A stretch of DNA of 42,693 bases, from assembly GCA_964644695.1 (NCBI GenBank), contig CAZXWN010000017.1:1-42693 (forward strand). Direction: 5' to 3'. The DNA is from CAZXWN01 sp964644695 [NCBI: uncultured bacterium] (GTDB lineage: Bacteria; UBP4; UBA4092). The notes below the pieces were generated by a model. It saw only the letters and a program-made list of their open reading frames with translations, did no database searches and was not told the DNA's origin. This document shows positions 1 to 9,078 of the stretch, one piece after another. The translations under genes and the position numbers were made by a program. How positions within the stretch are numbered: position 1 is the stretch's first letter; each line of letters starts with the position of its first letter.

Positions 1-40
1 CCATACATATACCCCAATCTATATATAAGAAGATAATCCC

Positions 41-901
41 TTACGGGTTATAGGCCCGTCTGAAAGGGATTTGAGTCCGGTCAAAGGGTTTATAGTTTTC
101 GATACTGCCGACTCGTGCCAGTCTGAAGTATTTATGGAGAACCTTCCCACCGCAGTCCTCGAAATACTCCGTCCCATACCCTACGCCTCTGGAGTTGGAA
201 GAGAAATACTTGAACCCTGTGATTTTATTGTCCTTATCCCGTTTCCATTCAATGAAGATGACTGAATGACCGGATTTGTTGTTTCTGGAATAATCCAGGA
301 AATCTCCGGGGCGTGCCTCTTCCAGGTTCTCGATGGATTTCCCCAGACCATAAGCATTGATGCCATATTGCGGGGAGTCGCCGCTTCCTTCGATGTACCA
401 GAGTTGCAGCAGATTGAACAGGTCATAGAATCCCATCCCGTTGTAATTATCCGGATCTAATCCCTTCTGGATATTGCGGAACTGCATCGCCCGATAGAAT
501 ATTTCAAAGGTCAGTCCGCAACAATAGGAACATCGTGTCCAGTTGGGGTGAGCTTTGGCTACAATGCGGCCCTGATACCAGAGGTCTTGAGTGACTCCAT
601 TATACAGGTCATATTCGACCGGCGTACATCGGTAAGGGTAGGAACCATCGGTAGGATAACAGCTGATAATTGCCAGGACATAAGGATTGAGGGAACCTTC
701 TTCATCGTCCACCACGGGTTTTAACTGCGCGATATTCTTATCGACGGGGGTGAAGTTCCGTCCATCGACGGGATATTTCTGTTTCCTGAACCAGGCATTA
801 TCTTTCTTTGCCCGGTTTGGAGTGGTGGCACAACCTGTCAACAAAAGAATCATTCCGAGAGCCAGTAACAACATCATTGCAACATAAGGTGATTTAAACA
901 T
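41..901 (-). CDS. Lipoprotein with papain-like (NlpC/P60/CHAP-type) hydrolase signature
   Basis: The 286-residue product begins with a lipoprotein signal ending in LTGC (Cys24), so it is probably anchored in an envelope membrane. The mature part has a cysteine-rich stretch at 124-128 (CSYCC), then RPGDF near 197-201 and GHSVIF around His212. Cys followed about 85 residues later by a GH-(S/V)-hydrophobic segment, with an 'RPGD' turn before it, is the arrangement of NlpC/P60 and CHAP cysteine peptidases/amidases. A peptidoglycan or peptide amidase role is therefore inferred, not demonstrated. The ATG start is supported by GGAGG nine bases upstream. It is a single minus-strand gene, with no partner visible on its 3' side because the window edge is near. 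Several extra cysteines (81, 92, 127, 128) are unusual and could form disulfides. The exact family is uncertain. Confidence 0.6.
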   Translation of the reverse strand: MFKSPYVAMMLLLALGMILLLTGCATTPNRAKKDNAWFRKQKYPVDGRNFTPVDKNIAQLKPVVDDEEGSLNPYVLAIISCYPTDGSYPYRCTPVEYDLYNGVTQDLWYQGRIVAKAHPNWTRCSYCCGLTFEIFYRAMQFRNIQKGLDPDNYNGMGFYDLFNLLQLWYIEGSGDSPQYGINAYGLGKSIENLEEARPGDFLDYSRNNKSGHSVIFIEWKRDKDNKITGFKYFSSNSRGVGYGTEYFEDCGGKVLHKYFRLARVGSIENYKPFDRTQIPFRRAYNP

Positions 902-982
902 TTCTATTCCTCCAAAGATACTAAAACGATTCCAATTTTCGGCCTCTTGGGGTATCTATGTCAAGGGATATCATGGAGAAAT

Positions 983-1015
983 AAAAAACCCTCCAGGATA
1001 ACTCCCGGAGGGTTT
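983..1015 (-). terminator. Intrinsic terminator of the first GH20 gene
   Basis: A 9-bp stem (AAACCCTCC / GGAGGGTTT) is followed by a U-run when read on the minus strand. It lies just past the stop codon of the GH20 gene that ends at 1030. Confidence 0.85.
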
Positions 1016-1029
1016 GTACCTGAAACTTC

Positions 1030-3885
1030 TTAACGGGTTCCCGTTAACCCCAGTAAGGTGAAACCGGATTCTGTCTTATCGGAAATCATCTCAATGGAAA
1101 TGATTTGCTTTTCCGGGCTGGGATTGGTCCATTCTAATGTTCGCAATACGACGTGTTCCCCGGCCTTGTTGACGCCGCCCCAGGCCATATTAGCGCCGGT
1201 ACAGGCTCGGGTGTCATTCCATGCCGTGATGTTCTGCCCATAGATAACAGGGACTTCGGCTTTTGAGCCGTCTGCATACCTCATGACATAAGCACCTATC
1301 CTGTCGTCCAGATTGTCATTACGGACTGTTGTCTGCAGGAAGATGAGAGATTTGGCTTTGGTGTTTACGGGAATAACTGCTTTCCCGGGATAAATGGCAT
1401 CGACATCAAAACTGGACGCCAGCCGGAGGGCTGAAGGTTGGGCTGTCGAGGGACTCAATTTGAATTTGATACCCTTCAAAACAATCTCACCGGTGGGAGC
1501 GGAGGATAAATCCAGGTCAGGCCCATAACCCATCCAACCCGTTCCTTTGGGATTATCAGCCAGCTTCACATTATAGAGATTCTGGAGGTCAACTGTGAAT
1601 CCGTCTTTATTGACGGCTTCGGGTGCCTTCATATAGAAAGTCTGGTCAAATACACTTTCGGGTTTATAGGGAAGGTTCTCACCCAGAAGCTCCCCTGTAT
1701 TCCAGGCAAAATCACCGGCAGGAACAAGGGCGACAAACTGGTCTTTCTCTTTGATCAAGTTATCTTCATTGGAGTTGATGCCTGCCCAGATGGTGAGCAT
1801 GTGTCCCAAAGACCCATCGCGTTTTGCTTCACGGGTCAGGTCAGCAATATTCCGGGTATCTCGGAAGGAACAGCAGATAGTCTCAAATCCTTCTTTCTCA
1901 AAAAGGGCTATGGACCGATACCCTTCCTTGGGTGCGATGGGATAATGCCAGTCGGCAATGATGATATTTTTGGCAAGGCCCGCTCTGCGTTTCTTTGCCT
2001 GCGCCGCATCGGGAGCGTTGGCGATCGCCGCCGCTTCCTCCGGAGCAATCAACATATCGCCCCACATGATGGCCTGGATACCCTGTTTGTTTAAGAAGGC
2101 ATTGATTTTGTTTGTATCATCAATGATGATTTGATTCATTCCCTTTTTCTTACATGCTGCACAGTTAGGGAATGTGCCGGAGTTGGCAACTTCATCATGT
2201 CCGATATGGAAATATCTGGGATGGTCAAACAACTCAATGGCTTCATTCATGATACTGAAGACATAATCATAGGTTTTTGGATTAGACGCGCAATAGGCAT
2301 AAGGTATCGCTGTGTCTTCACAGATATCCAGATTTTGATTATTCTTAAAGGCCCAGTTGAAATGTCCCAGTGTTGATAAACTGGGGATGACTTCCAGATG
2401 ATTCTTCCGGGCATAAGCAATATCTTTTTTCAGGTCTTCCTGAGACATGGCGGATTCTACGGCCTGTAATGGATTCGTTTTCCATTGCACATAATCGCAA
2501 TGAATAAACAGGGTATTGTATTTATATTTGGTGAGCAGTTGGTCAATCAGTTTCTTGTGATAGGGCAGCGCCTTGTTTCCGGTGTATAACATCACACTCC
2601 GGAACTTCATGGTCGGCCAGTCCTCCACCGTACAGGCATGGACCTGCGGCTTTCCTGTTTTATCGGGATACACTAACTGCCGCAAGGACTGGATTCCATA
2701 AAAGGTCCCTGCCTCATCAGCCCCCGCAATCAAGACATAATCAGGCGTGACCTTGAGGGCGTAACCTTCACTCTTGTTCGGAGGGATGATGTTTGCACGG
2801 GCGGACAGTTTCAGCAGTATCCGGTTACGAGTCCATTCACCCACTACAATGATGTTTTTATCCGAAGTGACCTGACTTTCCCGTACAGTCTTCAGATTCA
2901 GTTTATAAATCTCAGCGATTTCACGCGTGAGGAGTTCTGCGCCGGAGAGGTCTTTCTCTGTGGCCTCATCGGTGACCACGATTTGAGTGTCTTTATTGAT
3001 GAGGAAATATCCCGTCTGAGCGGACAGGCTTTTAGGTTCAGGAATAATCAGGAGGTCTCCTCCGGGAGAAGTGAAAGCCTCTTTGACGGGAGTGACTTGG
3101 ACCGATTTCCCCTGAGGATTTCTGACGGTACGCTTCGGGAGTGGGGCAGGGTCGATACTTAGAGTAACGGTTTGTGAATATTTCTTACCGGGTTCCATCT
3201 TCTTGTTAAAGATGCCGGACCATAATACAGGTGCTTTCCGGGCAAAAGGATGGGGACCGCCACGGAATTCCAGAAGCATAAGGCCCGCCAAATCACCGGA
3301 TACATTGACGCGCATTTTTCCCAGTGCCGTATCAAAAGTTCCCTCTTGATACAGACGGTCAGCATAATTCAAATCTATTTTGGCGCCGGTAATTTTGAAG
3401 ACTCCCGTCTTCACGGTGTTATTACATTTCAAAGTGTAGGGTCTTCCTGCCAGCAGCTGACCGGATAAGTATCCGAAACAATAATCCATCAGACCATTGG
3501 AAACATCGGGAGACATGGCATAATCCCATTGGAATGTCGCCTTATTGTTGAGCAGGTGGATGGTTTGTGTTCCATTGAAGGCTTTACAGTTCAGATGGAT
3601 TTGGACTTCTTTACCCCCGGTGATATCGCGGGTGTTTACCTTGACCGGGCCTTTGGAGAATGAAATCATGGAATTGCTTCCCTGCCCGCTGTTAATATCC
3701 ATGGTGGAGAACCGGATAATGTTTATACCCTTATAACTCAGGTTGACCCCGTTGTTGGGAGAGAAGTTGAAAACCCAGTCGCCGGATTTGAGGTCACGGA
3801 TGGTATCTGTTTTTACCTCCGCACTGAAACATACTGTCGCCAGTAATGCGACAATCACACACAAGAACCCTAACCGATAACGCAT
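1030..3885 (-). CDS. Secreted GH20 beta-N-acetylhexosaminidase-like protein
   Basis: A 951-residue exported enzyme with a Sec signal peptide ending near residue 22 (ATVCFSA). An N-terminal beta-rich region (about 25-250) is followed by a GH20b-like domain (about 278-415, starting IIPEPKSL and including GTFYGIQSLRQL). The GH20 TIM barrel runs from about 425 to 735. The catalytic pair Asp564-Glu565 sits in HIGHDE, the hallmark of substrate-assisted hexosaminidases. A C-terminal beta domain of about 200 residues follows and is shared with the GH20-like protein at 32384-35236. Expected role: release of terminal GlcNAc/GalNAc from glycans in the periplasm or outside the cell; the exact substrate is not readable. 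Start: ATG with AAGGA seven bases upstream. It is longer than typical GH20 proteins because of the extra N- and C-terminal modules. It is a single-gene unit with its own terminator. Confidence 0.88.
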   Translation of the reverse strand: MRYRLGFLCVIVALLATVCFSAEVKTDTIRDLKSGDWVFNFSPNNGVNLSYKGINIIRFSTMDINSGQGSNSMISFSKGPVKVNTRDITGGKEVQIHLNCKAFNGTQTIHLLNNKATFQWDYAMSPDVSNGLMDYCFGYLSGQLLAGRPYTLKCNNTVKTGVFKITGAKIDLNYADRLYQEGTFDTALGKMRVNVSGDLAGLMLLEFRGGPHPFARKAPVLWSGIFNKKMEPGKKYSQTVTLSIDPAPLPKRTVRNPQGKSVQVTPVKEAFTSPGGDLLIIPEPKSLSAQTGYFLINKDTQIVVTDEATEKDLSGAELLTREIAEIYKLNLKTVRESQVTSDKNIIVVGEWTRNRILLKLSARANIIPPNKSEGYALKVTPDYVLIAGADEAGTFYGIQSLRQLVYPDKTGKPQVHACTVEDWPTMKFRSVMLYTGNKALPYHKKLIDQLLTKYKYNTLFIHCDYVQWKTNPLQAVESAMSQEDLKKDIAYARKNHLEVIPSLSTLGHFNWAFKNNQNLDICEDTAIPYAYCASNPKTYDYVFSIMNEAIELFDHPRYFHIGHDEVANSGTFPNCAACKKKGMNQIIIDDTNKINAFLNKQGIQAIMWGDMLIAPEEAAAIANAPDAAQAKKRRAGLAKNIIIADWHYPIAPKEGYRSIALFEKEGFETICCSFRDTRNIADLTREAKRDGSLGHMLTIWAGINSNEDNLIKEKDQFVALVPAGDFAWNTGELLGENLPYKPESVFDQTFYMKAPEAVNKDGFTVDLQNLYNVKLADNPKGTGWMGYGPDLDLSSAPTGEIVLKGIKFKLSPSTAQPSALRLASSFDVDAIYPGKAVIPVNTKAKSLIFLQTTVRNDNLDDRIGAYVMRYADGSKAEVPVIYGQNITAWNDTRACTGANMAWGGVNKAGEHVVLRTLEWTNPSPEKQIISIEMISDKTESGFTLLGLTGTR

Positions 3886-3909
3886 AATGATTTCCTTTCC
3901 AGTCTATAC

Positions 3910-3924
3910 GCCTGTTATACAGGC
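3910..3924. promoter_or_regulatory. Perfect dyad upstream of the GH20 gene (operator candidate)
   Basis: GCCTGTTATACAGGC is a perfect inverted repeat (6-bp arms, 3-bp centre) 25-39 bp upstream of the GH20 start codon, next to the Shine-Dalgarno region. It overlaps a minus-strand TATAAC. Its position and symmetry suit a repressor operator; no matching regulator gene is in the window. Confidence 0.4.
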
Positions 3925-4059
3925 AATATTAAAATAAATTTATACTGTTGGAAAATACAATCGTGCGGTTCTCGGTACCCTGATTAGAACTAAACATACG
4001 CAAATGATAAATAAAAGACAGTATTATTATATGGGTTTTCAGCAAGCAAGTCAGTATGT

Positions 4060-4097
4060 AAAAAACTCCGCCGGACCTGGGAAGATTCGGCGGAGTT
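4060..4097 (-). terminator. Terminator of the RND efflux operon
   Basis: A 10-bp GC-rich stem (AACTCCGCCG / CGGCGGAGTT) is followed by a U-run on the minus strand, directly after the RND pump stop codon. Confidence 0.9.
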
Positions 4098-4118
4098 CTT
4101 TGCTGCTTAATTGGTTAG

Positions 4119-7100
4119 CTATTCCTTAGTGGGCGGTTCATCCTCTGGGGCAGAGGCGGCCGGTTTGGTTTCTTCCTCTTGGATTATCTGTTCCTTGACC
4201 GGGGTGTCCACCACTGGGTCCGGTTGAGGGACACTTAAGGGACCCTTCCATTTGATAATCTTTAAGTCGAGGACACAAATGGCATAGAAGGTCGGCACCA
4301 GTAACAGGGTGATGAAGGTGGCTACCGTCAGCCCTCCTATTTGGGCATAACATAGAGGTTCCCATAACGGGCCCCCATGTAAAGCCAGTGGGAACAGAGC
4401 CAAGACTAAAGCCAGTACCGTGATCATGACGGGCCGAAGCCGGATGATTCCGGCATCCACCAGGGCCAGAGGGAGACATTCTCCTTCATCGTGTTTTTCT
4501 TCAATGAAGTCAAACAGCACTATGACATGGGATACGATGATTCCTATCAGAGAGGCGCATCCCAGGAAGGCCATAAATCCAAAGGGTGAGCCCATGATCC
4601 ACAATGCAATCACCGCCCCCATCATTCCAAAGGGAATGGCGGCAAAGACAATAAAGGGCTTGATGGCATTCTTGAATTGAAGTACCAGAGCCAGATAAAT
4701 CAGGAGTATGGAAACCATCATGACAATGGCCAACTCCGCAAATCCTTTGACCTGTTCTTCATATTCACCGCCATATTCCAGGCCATACCCCGGAGGTAGC
4801 TTGGAGGCAAATTTATCCCGTTTCGGTTTGATTTCTTTCATGACTTCAGAGGCCAGCACACCGGAACTGGGGAAACAGGAGACGGTAATCGTTCGGAACT
4901 GATTCCTCCGGTGGATATTGGAGAGTTCCATATTGTATTTGATATCGGAGATTTCCCGAAGTTGTACCTTCTGAGGTGATATGACGGAATAGACATACAG
5001 GTTCTTGATATCGGACAACTGCGCTCGTTCTTCCATGCGGAGCCGGACAACGACCGGGATTTGTTTATCCCCTTCCCGTAATACGGTGACTGGAATACCG
5101 GACATCCCGGCAGCTGAAGATAAAGCTACATCCAGATTAGTGATACCCACCATATTGGCACGGTCTGGATCCACCTGCAGGTCAACCGCGAAGGATTCCT
5201 GGTCCCAGTCATCTCGGACCCGTTGTGCCAGAGGGGTGGACCGTAAAACAGTCTTGACCTGTTCCGCATAATTCCGGAGTGTCTGGATATCGGACCCATG
5301 TATCCGGATGGATACCGGGCGGCCTACGGGTTTACCGGTCTCCAGTTGTCGGACATCCACTCGTGCCCCCGGGACTCGTGACTGAAGTGCTTCCTGTAAG
5401 GGCGTCACCAGGAGATTTGTATCATGTTTATCTTTGACCTGAAGAATGATTTGAGCATAATTGAGCTGCTGGATTTCCGGTTCTACTGAGAACCAGAACC
5501 GGGGTCCTCCCCCTCCCACAAATGTGGTGAGGGACCGTAAAACCTGACGGGGTTTCCCGTCTTTCCCGGGATGAGTCTGGCTGTATTTATCACAGACTTC
5601 CCGAATGATGTTCTCGGCTTCGCGGCTGATGAGATTCGTTTTTTCCATCGGAGCATCGGCGGGCAGCCACACATCCACATAAGACAGGTAACTGAGGTCT
5701 TTTGCAAAAAACTGGGGTTTCAATTGGACAAAAAACAGAGACCCGATAATTAAGAAAATCATGGAAAATCCAAGAACCATCCACCGGTGTTTGATGGAGT
5801 ACATTCCCACTTTTGAATACCATCCGGAGAACCCTTGAGTTCGTCTAATGGCCATTGGAGGATGATGCTTTTTGGGAGGAACTAAGAGATAGTTAGACAA
5901 GAAAGGAATAAACATCATGGCGACTATGTAAGAGGCCACCAGTGAACAGGCCAGTACGACAGGCAGTGAATACAAAAACCGTCCGACATTCCCGGACAAC
6001 AGAAGCATCGGAAGATAAGCCACGATGTTAGTCAGTGTGGCAAATAAAATAGCCTTGGCCAGTTTCGTGGGCCCGAGCCATGAGGCGGTGAAATGATCAA
6101 CACCATTTTCCATTTCCCGTTTTACGGCATCTCCAGATACGACAGGGACATCTACCAGCAGACCCAGAGCGATAATCATGGACCCGATGGATACGAACTG
6201 AATATCCAGACCTAACAGGGACATCATCCCGAAAGTCATGGCTAAAGTCAGAGGGATGGAAAGAGACATTAAGACGGCGGCGCGCCATTCCCAGAACCCG
6301 ATAAAGGCAACCAGGACAACTAAGATGACCGCTTCATAAAGTGCCTGCATGAACAGGTCCACGGTTTCCTCTGTCTGAAGGGGTTGGTCGGATGTCCGGG
6401 ATATGACTAAATCATCAGGCAACTGTTTCTGGAGTTCATTGAGAGCTTTATCCACTCTTTTGCCGAAATCTCCAATTTGTTCACCCTGTTTCATTTGAAC
6501 AGAAAGAGTAATGGCTCGGGAGCGCTGCCATTGTCCATGGGCATCTTTCCATGTGTAATAGTTCAGGTATCGGGAAGGCTTTTGATAATCCCGGCTGATT
6601 TCTACTAAGTCCCGGAGATATACCGGAGACCCGGTGGAGGAGGCCGATATCATCACATTCCCGATTTCACGGTAATTGGTGAATTCTCCAGACGGATTGA
6701 TGGACAGGTTTTTTCCATCCACTTCCAGTGTTCCGCCGGGGAACGTAATATTCCGGGCATTTAATAAATCTTTTAACTGGGCCGGCTGGATACCATAACT
6801 GGCTAACCGTTCCTGAGAGTAATCAAGATAAACGGTTTCCGGTAACAGGCCTGCTCTTTCTACTTTGGAGACCAGTGGGATTCCCTGTATGGTTCTGCGG
6901 ATCAAGTCTGTGTATCGGTCCAGTTCCTGATAGGTATATTTATCACCGGAGGCCTCAGTGAGTTTTTGAGATATTTCGTTGGGGTCACGGAAACATATTC
7001 CACCCCAGGCATCCGGGGGTATTTCCGTGGCGCGCAGTCGGTCGCTGATGAATTCGACAATCAACGCCCGGGCTTCTTCATCGGTTCCGGTGAACTGTGA

Positions 7101-7808
7101 ATCAATGGCGACAAATCCAGGGCCTTGCACGGATCGTATATCGACATTGTGTCCCTTGGACTTCAGGAACGTTGAGAAGTTCTGGATTAACCGGTTCGGA
7201 CTGCGTGGGTCCAGTGTTCGGGGCAGACACGCCGCCCAGGTCATTCTGGAATTAGACAGGGAAGCAGGAATACCTGCTCGTAATCGCTGGATGGCATTCT
7301 TTAAGGAGGTGGTGCGGAGTTTGATTTCAGTCGGGTCTGCTTTGGGACTGGCAACCGTCAACATCAATGCGGCGGTGTCACCAAAGTCTTTATTAAACAT
7401 GATGGGTTGGCAGCCATCAGGCAGGTCTTTGATACTGTCGAGCTTGATTTTAATATCATCGAAATCTTTACCCGGTTCATTGATTTTCTCGATGAGCCGG
7501 ATATAGACAATAGAGATACTGTTTCGGGACACAGAATCAACGCGTTCTACCTTGGAGTTCTGCATCACCTTTTCTTCTATCTTCCGGGTGACCAGCTGCT
7601 CTACTTTTTCGGCAGAAGCCCCCGGCCATACCGTTACCGCTACGGCAATGTGGACCGGTGTTTCAGGGTCTTTCCGTTTGGGCATGTGGATATACCCATA
7701 CACGCCCCAGATAAAGACCATGATAAGAAGTACCCAAGTGATTTGCCTGTTCTCGACAAAAAACCGTGAGAAGTTCCATGTGGGTTTTTGTTTATCAGTT
7801 TGAGTCAT
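4119..7808 (-). CDS. RND superfamily efflux transporter permease, variant family
   Basis: A 1229-residue inner-membrane pump, last gene of a tolC-like/adaptor/pump operon. It has the AcrB-type layout: TM1 (about 22-40), a periplasmic porter half, TM2-6 (about 487-640), TM7 (about 677-695), a second porter half, TM8-12 (about 1020-1182). The cytoplasmic tail is rich in Glu and Pro. TM4 reads LLVDVPVVSGD: the first relay Asp (553) is kept, but the second Asp of the AcrB DD pair is Val, and an acid recurs at 560. In TM10 the AcrB relay Lys aligns with Ser1093 and the next residue is His1094; the RLRP arginines of TM11 (1123/1125) are kept. About 115 residues (roughly 175-290) are inserted in the first porter half. 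Start: ATG with AAAGG upstream, 28 bp after the adaptor stop. Substrate unknown (drug, lipid or metal); proton coupling is inferred. Confidence 0.88.
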   Translation of the reverse strand: MTQTDKQKPTWNFSRFFVENRQITWVLLIMVFIWGVYGYIHMPKRKDPETPVHIAVAVTVWPGASAEKVEQLVTRKIEEKVMQNSKVERVDSVSRNSISIVYIRLIEKINEPGKDFDDIKIKLDSIKDLPDGCQPIMFNKDFGDTAALMLTVASPKADPTEIKLRTTSLKNAIQRLRAGIPASLSNSRMTWAACLPRTLDPRSPNRLIQNFSTFLKSKGHNVDIRSVQGPGFVAIDSQFTGTDEEARALIVEFISDRLRATEIPPDAWGGICFRDPNEISQKLTEASGDKYTYQELDRYTDLIRRTIQGIPLVSKVERAGLLPETVYLDYSQERLASYGIQPAQLKDLLNARNITFPGGTLEVDGKNLSINPSGEFTNYREIGNVMISASSTGSPVYLRDLVEISRDYQKPSRYLNYYTWKDAHGQWQRSRAITLSVQMKQGEQIGDFGKRVDKALNELQKQLPDDLVISRTSDQPLQTEETVDLFMQALYEAVILVVLVAFIGFWEWRAAVLMSLSIPLTLAMTFGMMSLLGLDIQFVSIGSMIIALGLLVDVPVVSGDAVKREMENGVDHFTASWLGPTKLAKAILFATLTNIVAYLPMLLLSGNVGRFLYSLPVVLACSLVASYIVAMMFIPFLSNYLLVPPKKHHPPMAIRRTQGFSGWYSKVGMYSIKHRWMVLGFSMIFLIIGSLFFVQLKPQFFAKDLSYLSYVDVWLPADAPMEKTNLISREAENIIREVCDKYSQTHPGKDGKPRQVLRSLTTFVGGGGPRFWFSVEPEIQQLNYAQIILQVKDKHDTNLLVTPLQEALQSRVPGARVDVRQLETGKPVGRPVSIRIHGSDIQTLRNYAEQVKTVLRSTPLAQRVRDDWDQESFAVDLQVDPDRANMVGITNLDVALSSAAGMSGIPVTVLREGDKQIPVVVRLRMEERAQLSDIKNLYVYSVISPQKVQLREISDIKYNMELSNIHRRNQFRTITVSCFPSSGVLASEVMKEIKPKRDKFASKLPPGYGLEYGGEYEEQVKGFAELAIVMMVSILLIYLALVLQFKNAIKPFIVFAAIPFGMMGAVIALWIMGSPFGFMAFLGCASLIGIIVSHVIVLFDFIEEKHDEGECLPLALVDAGIIRLRPVMITVLALVLALFPLALHGGPLWEPLCYAQIGGLTVATFITLLLVPTFYAICVLDLKIIKWKGPLSVPQPDPVVDTPVKEQIIQEEETKPAASAPEDEPPTKE

Positions 7809-7836
7809 AATTTATCAGCCTTTACAGAAAAGTCCG

Positions 7837-9048
7837 TTATTGAGTAACGAAACGGATTTCATCCCCTTCGTGGAGAATCTGGGCACCGTCTGATATGACG
7901 GACTCTCCCTGTTGGAGGCCGGATAATACCGCAATGGTATTGCCATAGGTATCTCCGAGGGTAACACTCCGGGCCTGCGCAATGGTTTTACCATTGTCTG
8001 TGGTGGGAATATAGACGGCAAACTCTTCCGGGTTCACAGGTGATTTAACAATACAGGTCAATGGAACCACCATTACGGGTGTATCCAGCTTCGGAGAAGA
8101 TAATTCGACGGTGGCAATCATCCCGGGTTTGAGATCCCCTTTGAGGTTTGGTATGGAGAGTTCTACATCAAAGACGCGGCTGTGCGGGTCTGCACCGGGA
8201 GCAATCTGAGTGATAGTTCCATAGTAATCCTGATTGAGTTGAGATTGAGTCGTGACCAGATATTTCTGTCCAATAGATAAACCCTGAACAACGGTATCTG
8301 GAACACCAAACACGACTTTGACCGTTCGGACATCCGACAGGATAAAACCCGGGGTCCCCGGCCCAACAAGTACTCCGGCCTCCACCATCTTCTTCATAAT
8401 AACTCCGGAGATGGGGGCAGTTAACCGTGAATCTCCAAAGGCGACTTCGGCTTCCCGAACAACCGCCTGAGCCGCTTGATACTGTGCCTGATTAGAGGCA
8501 AGACCTGCTTCGGCTTCGGTGACTTTGGCCGTCATTACATCCAGTTGTGCGCGGGCGGCATCATAGTCTGGTTTGGTTAAAGCTCGGTTATTGTAAAGAG
8601 CTTGAGCCCGGTCAAAATCCAGTTTAGCTTTTTGTAATCCGGCTTTTGTTTGTTGCAGCAGCGCCAGCGAACTGGCAATACCCTGATTAGCTTTTGCAGC
8701 ATTTGCCTTTGCCTGATCCAGCTTCACCTGATAGTCAGAAGAACGGAGTGTCGCCAGAGTCATACCGATACGGATGACATCCCCTTCTTTGATTTCACGG
8801 CCGGAGATTTTCCCCAGAGTTTGGATATATCCTCCCACTTTGAAGGCCACAGGAACTGTTTTTCCCGGGAGAATGTTTGCCGAATATTTAGAAGTTTCGG
8901 GGCCAGCGTATTGTCCGACCTTTACCATACGGACCGGTACCGGAGGTGTCGCTGGTGCAGACTTACTCTTACATCCTGCGGTCATTATCAAAAGGATAGT
9001 AATACTGGTCAGAATCAGGATTCGTTTGGGAGTGCTCAGGGTTTGCAT
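7837..9048 (-). CDS. RND periplasmic adaptor (membrane fusion protein), lipoprotein
   Basis: A 403-residue HlyD/AcrA-type adaptor that links the inner-membrane pump to the outer-membrane channel. The signal sequence ends in MTAGC (Cys26), a fair lipobox, so it is probably lipid-anchored. The order of parts is classic: biotinyl-lipoyl half near 70-110, a long helical hairpin rich in Ala/Gln/Lys (about 110-205), the second lipoyl half with LTAPISGVI, then a beta-barrel and membrane-proximal domain (GLQQGESVISDG at the end). I place the start at the ATG at 9048, preceded by GGTGGAAG. An in-frame GTG at 9060 has no properly spaced ribosome site. It sits 30 bp after the tolC-like gene and 28 bp before the pump, so translation is likely coupled. 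Confidence 0.9.
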   Translation of the reverse strand: MQTLSTPKRILILTSITILLIMTAGCKSKSAPATPPVPVRMVKVGQYAGPETSKYSANILPGKTVPVAFKVGGYIQTLGKISGREIKEGDVIRIGMTLATLRSSDYQVKLDQAKANAAKANQGIASSLALLQQTKAGLQKAKLDFDRAQALYNNRALTKPDYDAARAQLDVMTAKVTEAEAGLASNQAQYQAAQAVVREAEVAFGDSRLTAPISGVIMKKMVEAGVLVGPGTPGFILSDVRTVKVVFGVPDTVVQGLSIGQKYLVTTQSQLNQDYYGTITQIAPGADPHSRVFDVELSIPNLKGDLKPGMIATVELSSPKLDTPVMVVPLTCIVKSPVNPEEFAVYIPTTDNGKTIAQARSVTLGDTYGNTIAVLSGLQQGESVISDGAQILHEGDEIRFVTQ

Positions 9049-9078
9049 CGTTTCTTCCACCTTAAGTAATCAGAATCT

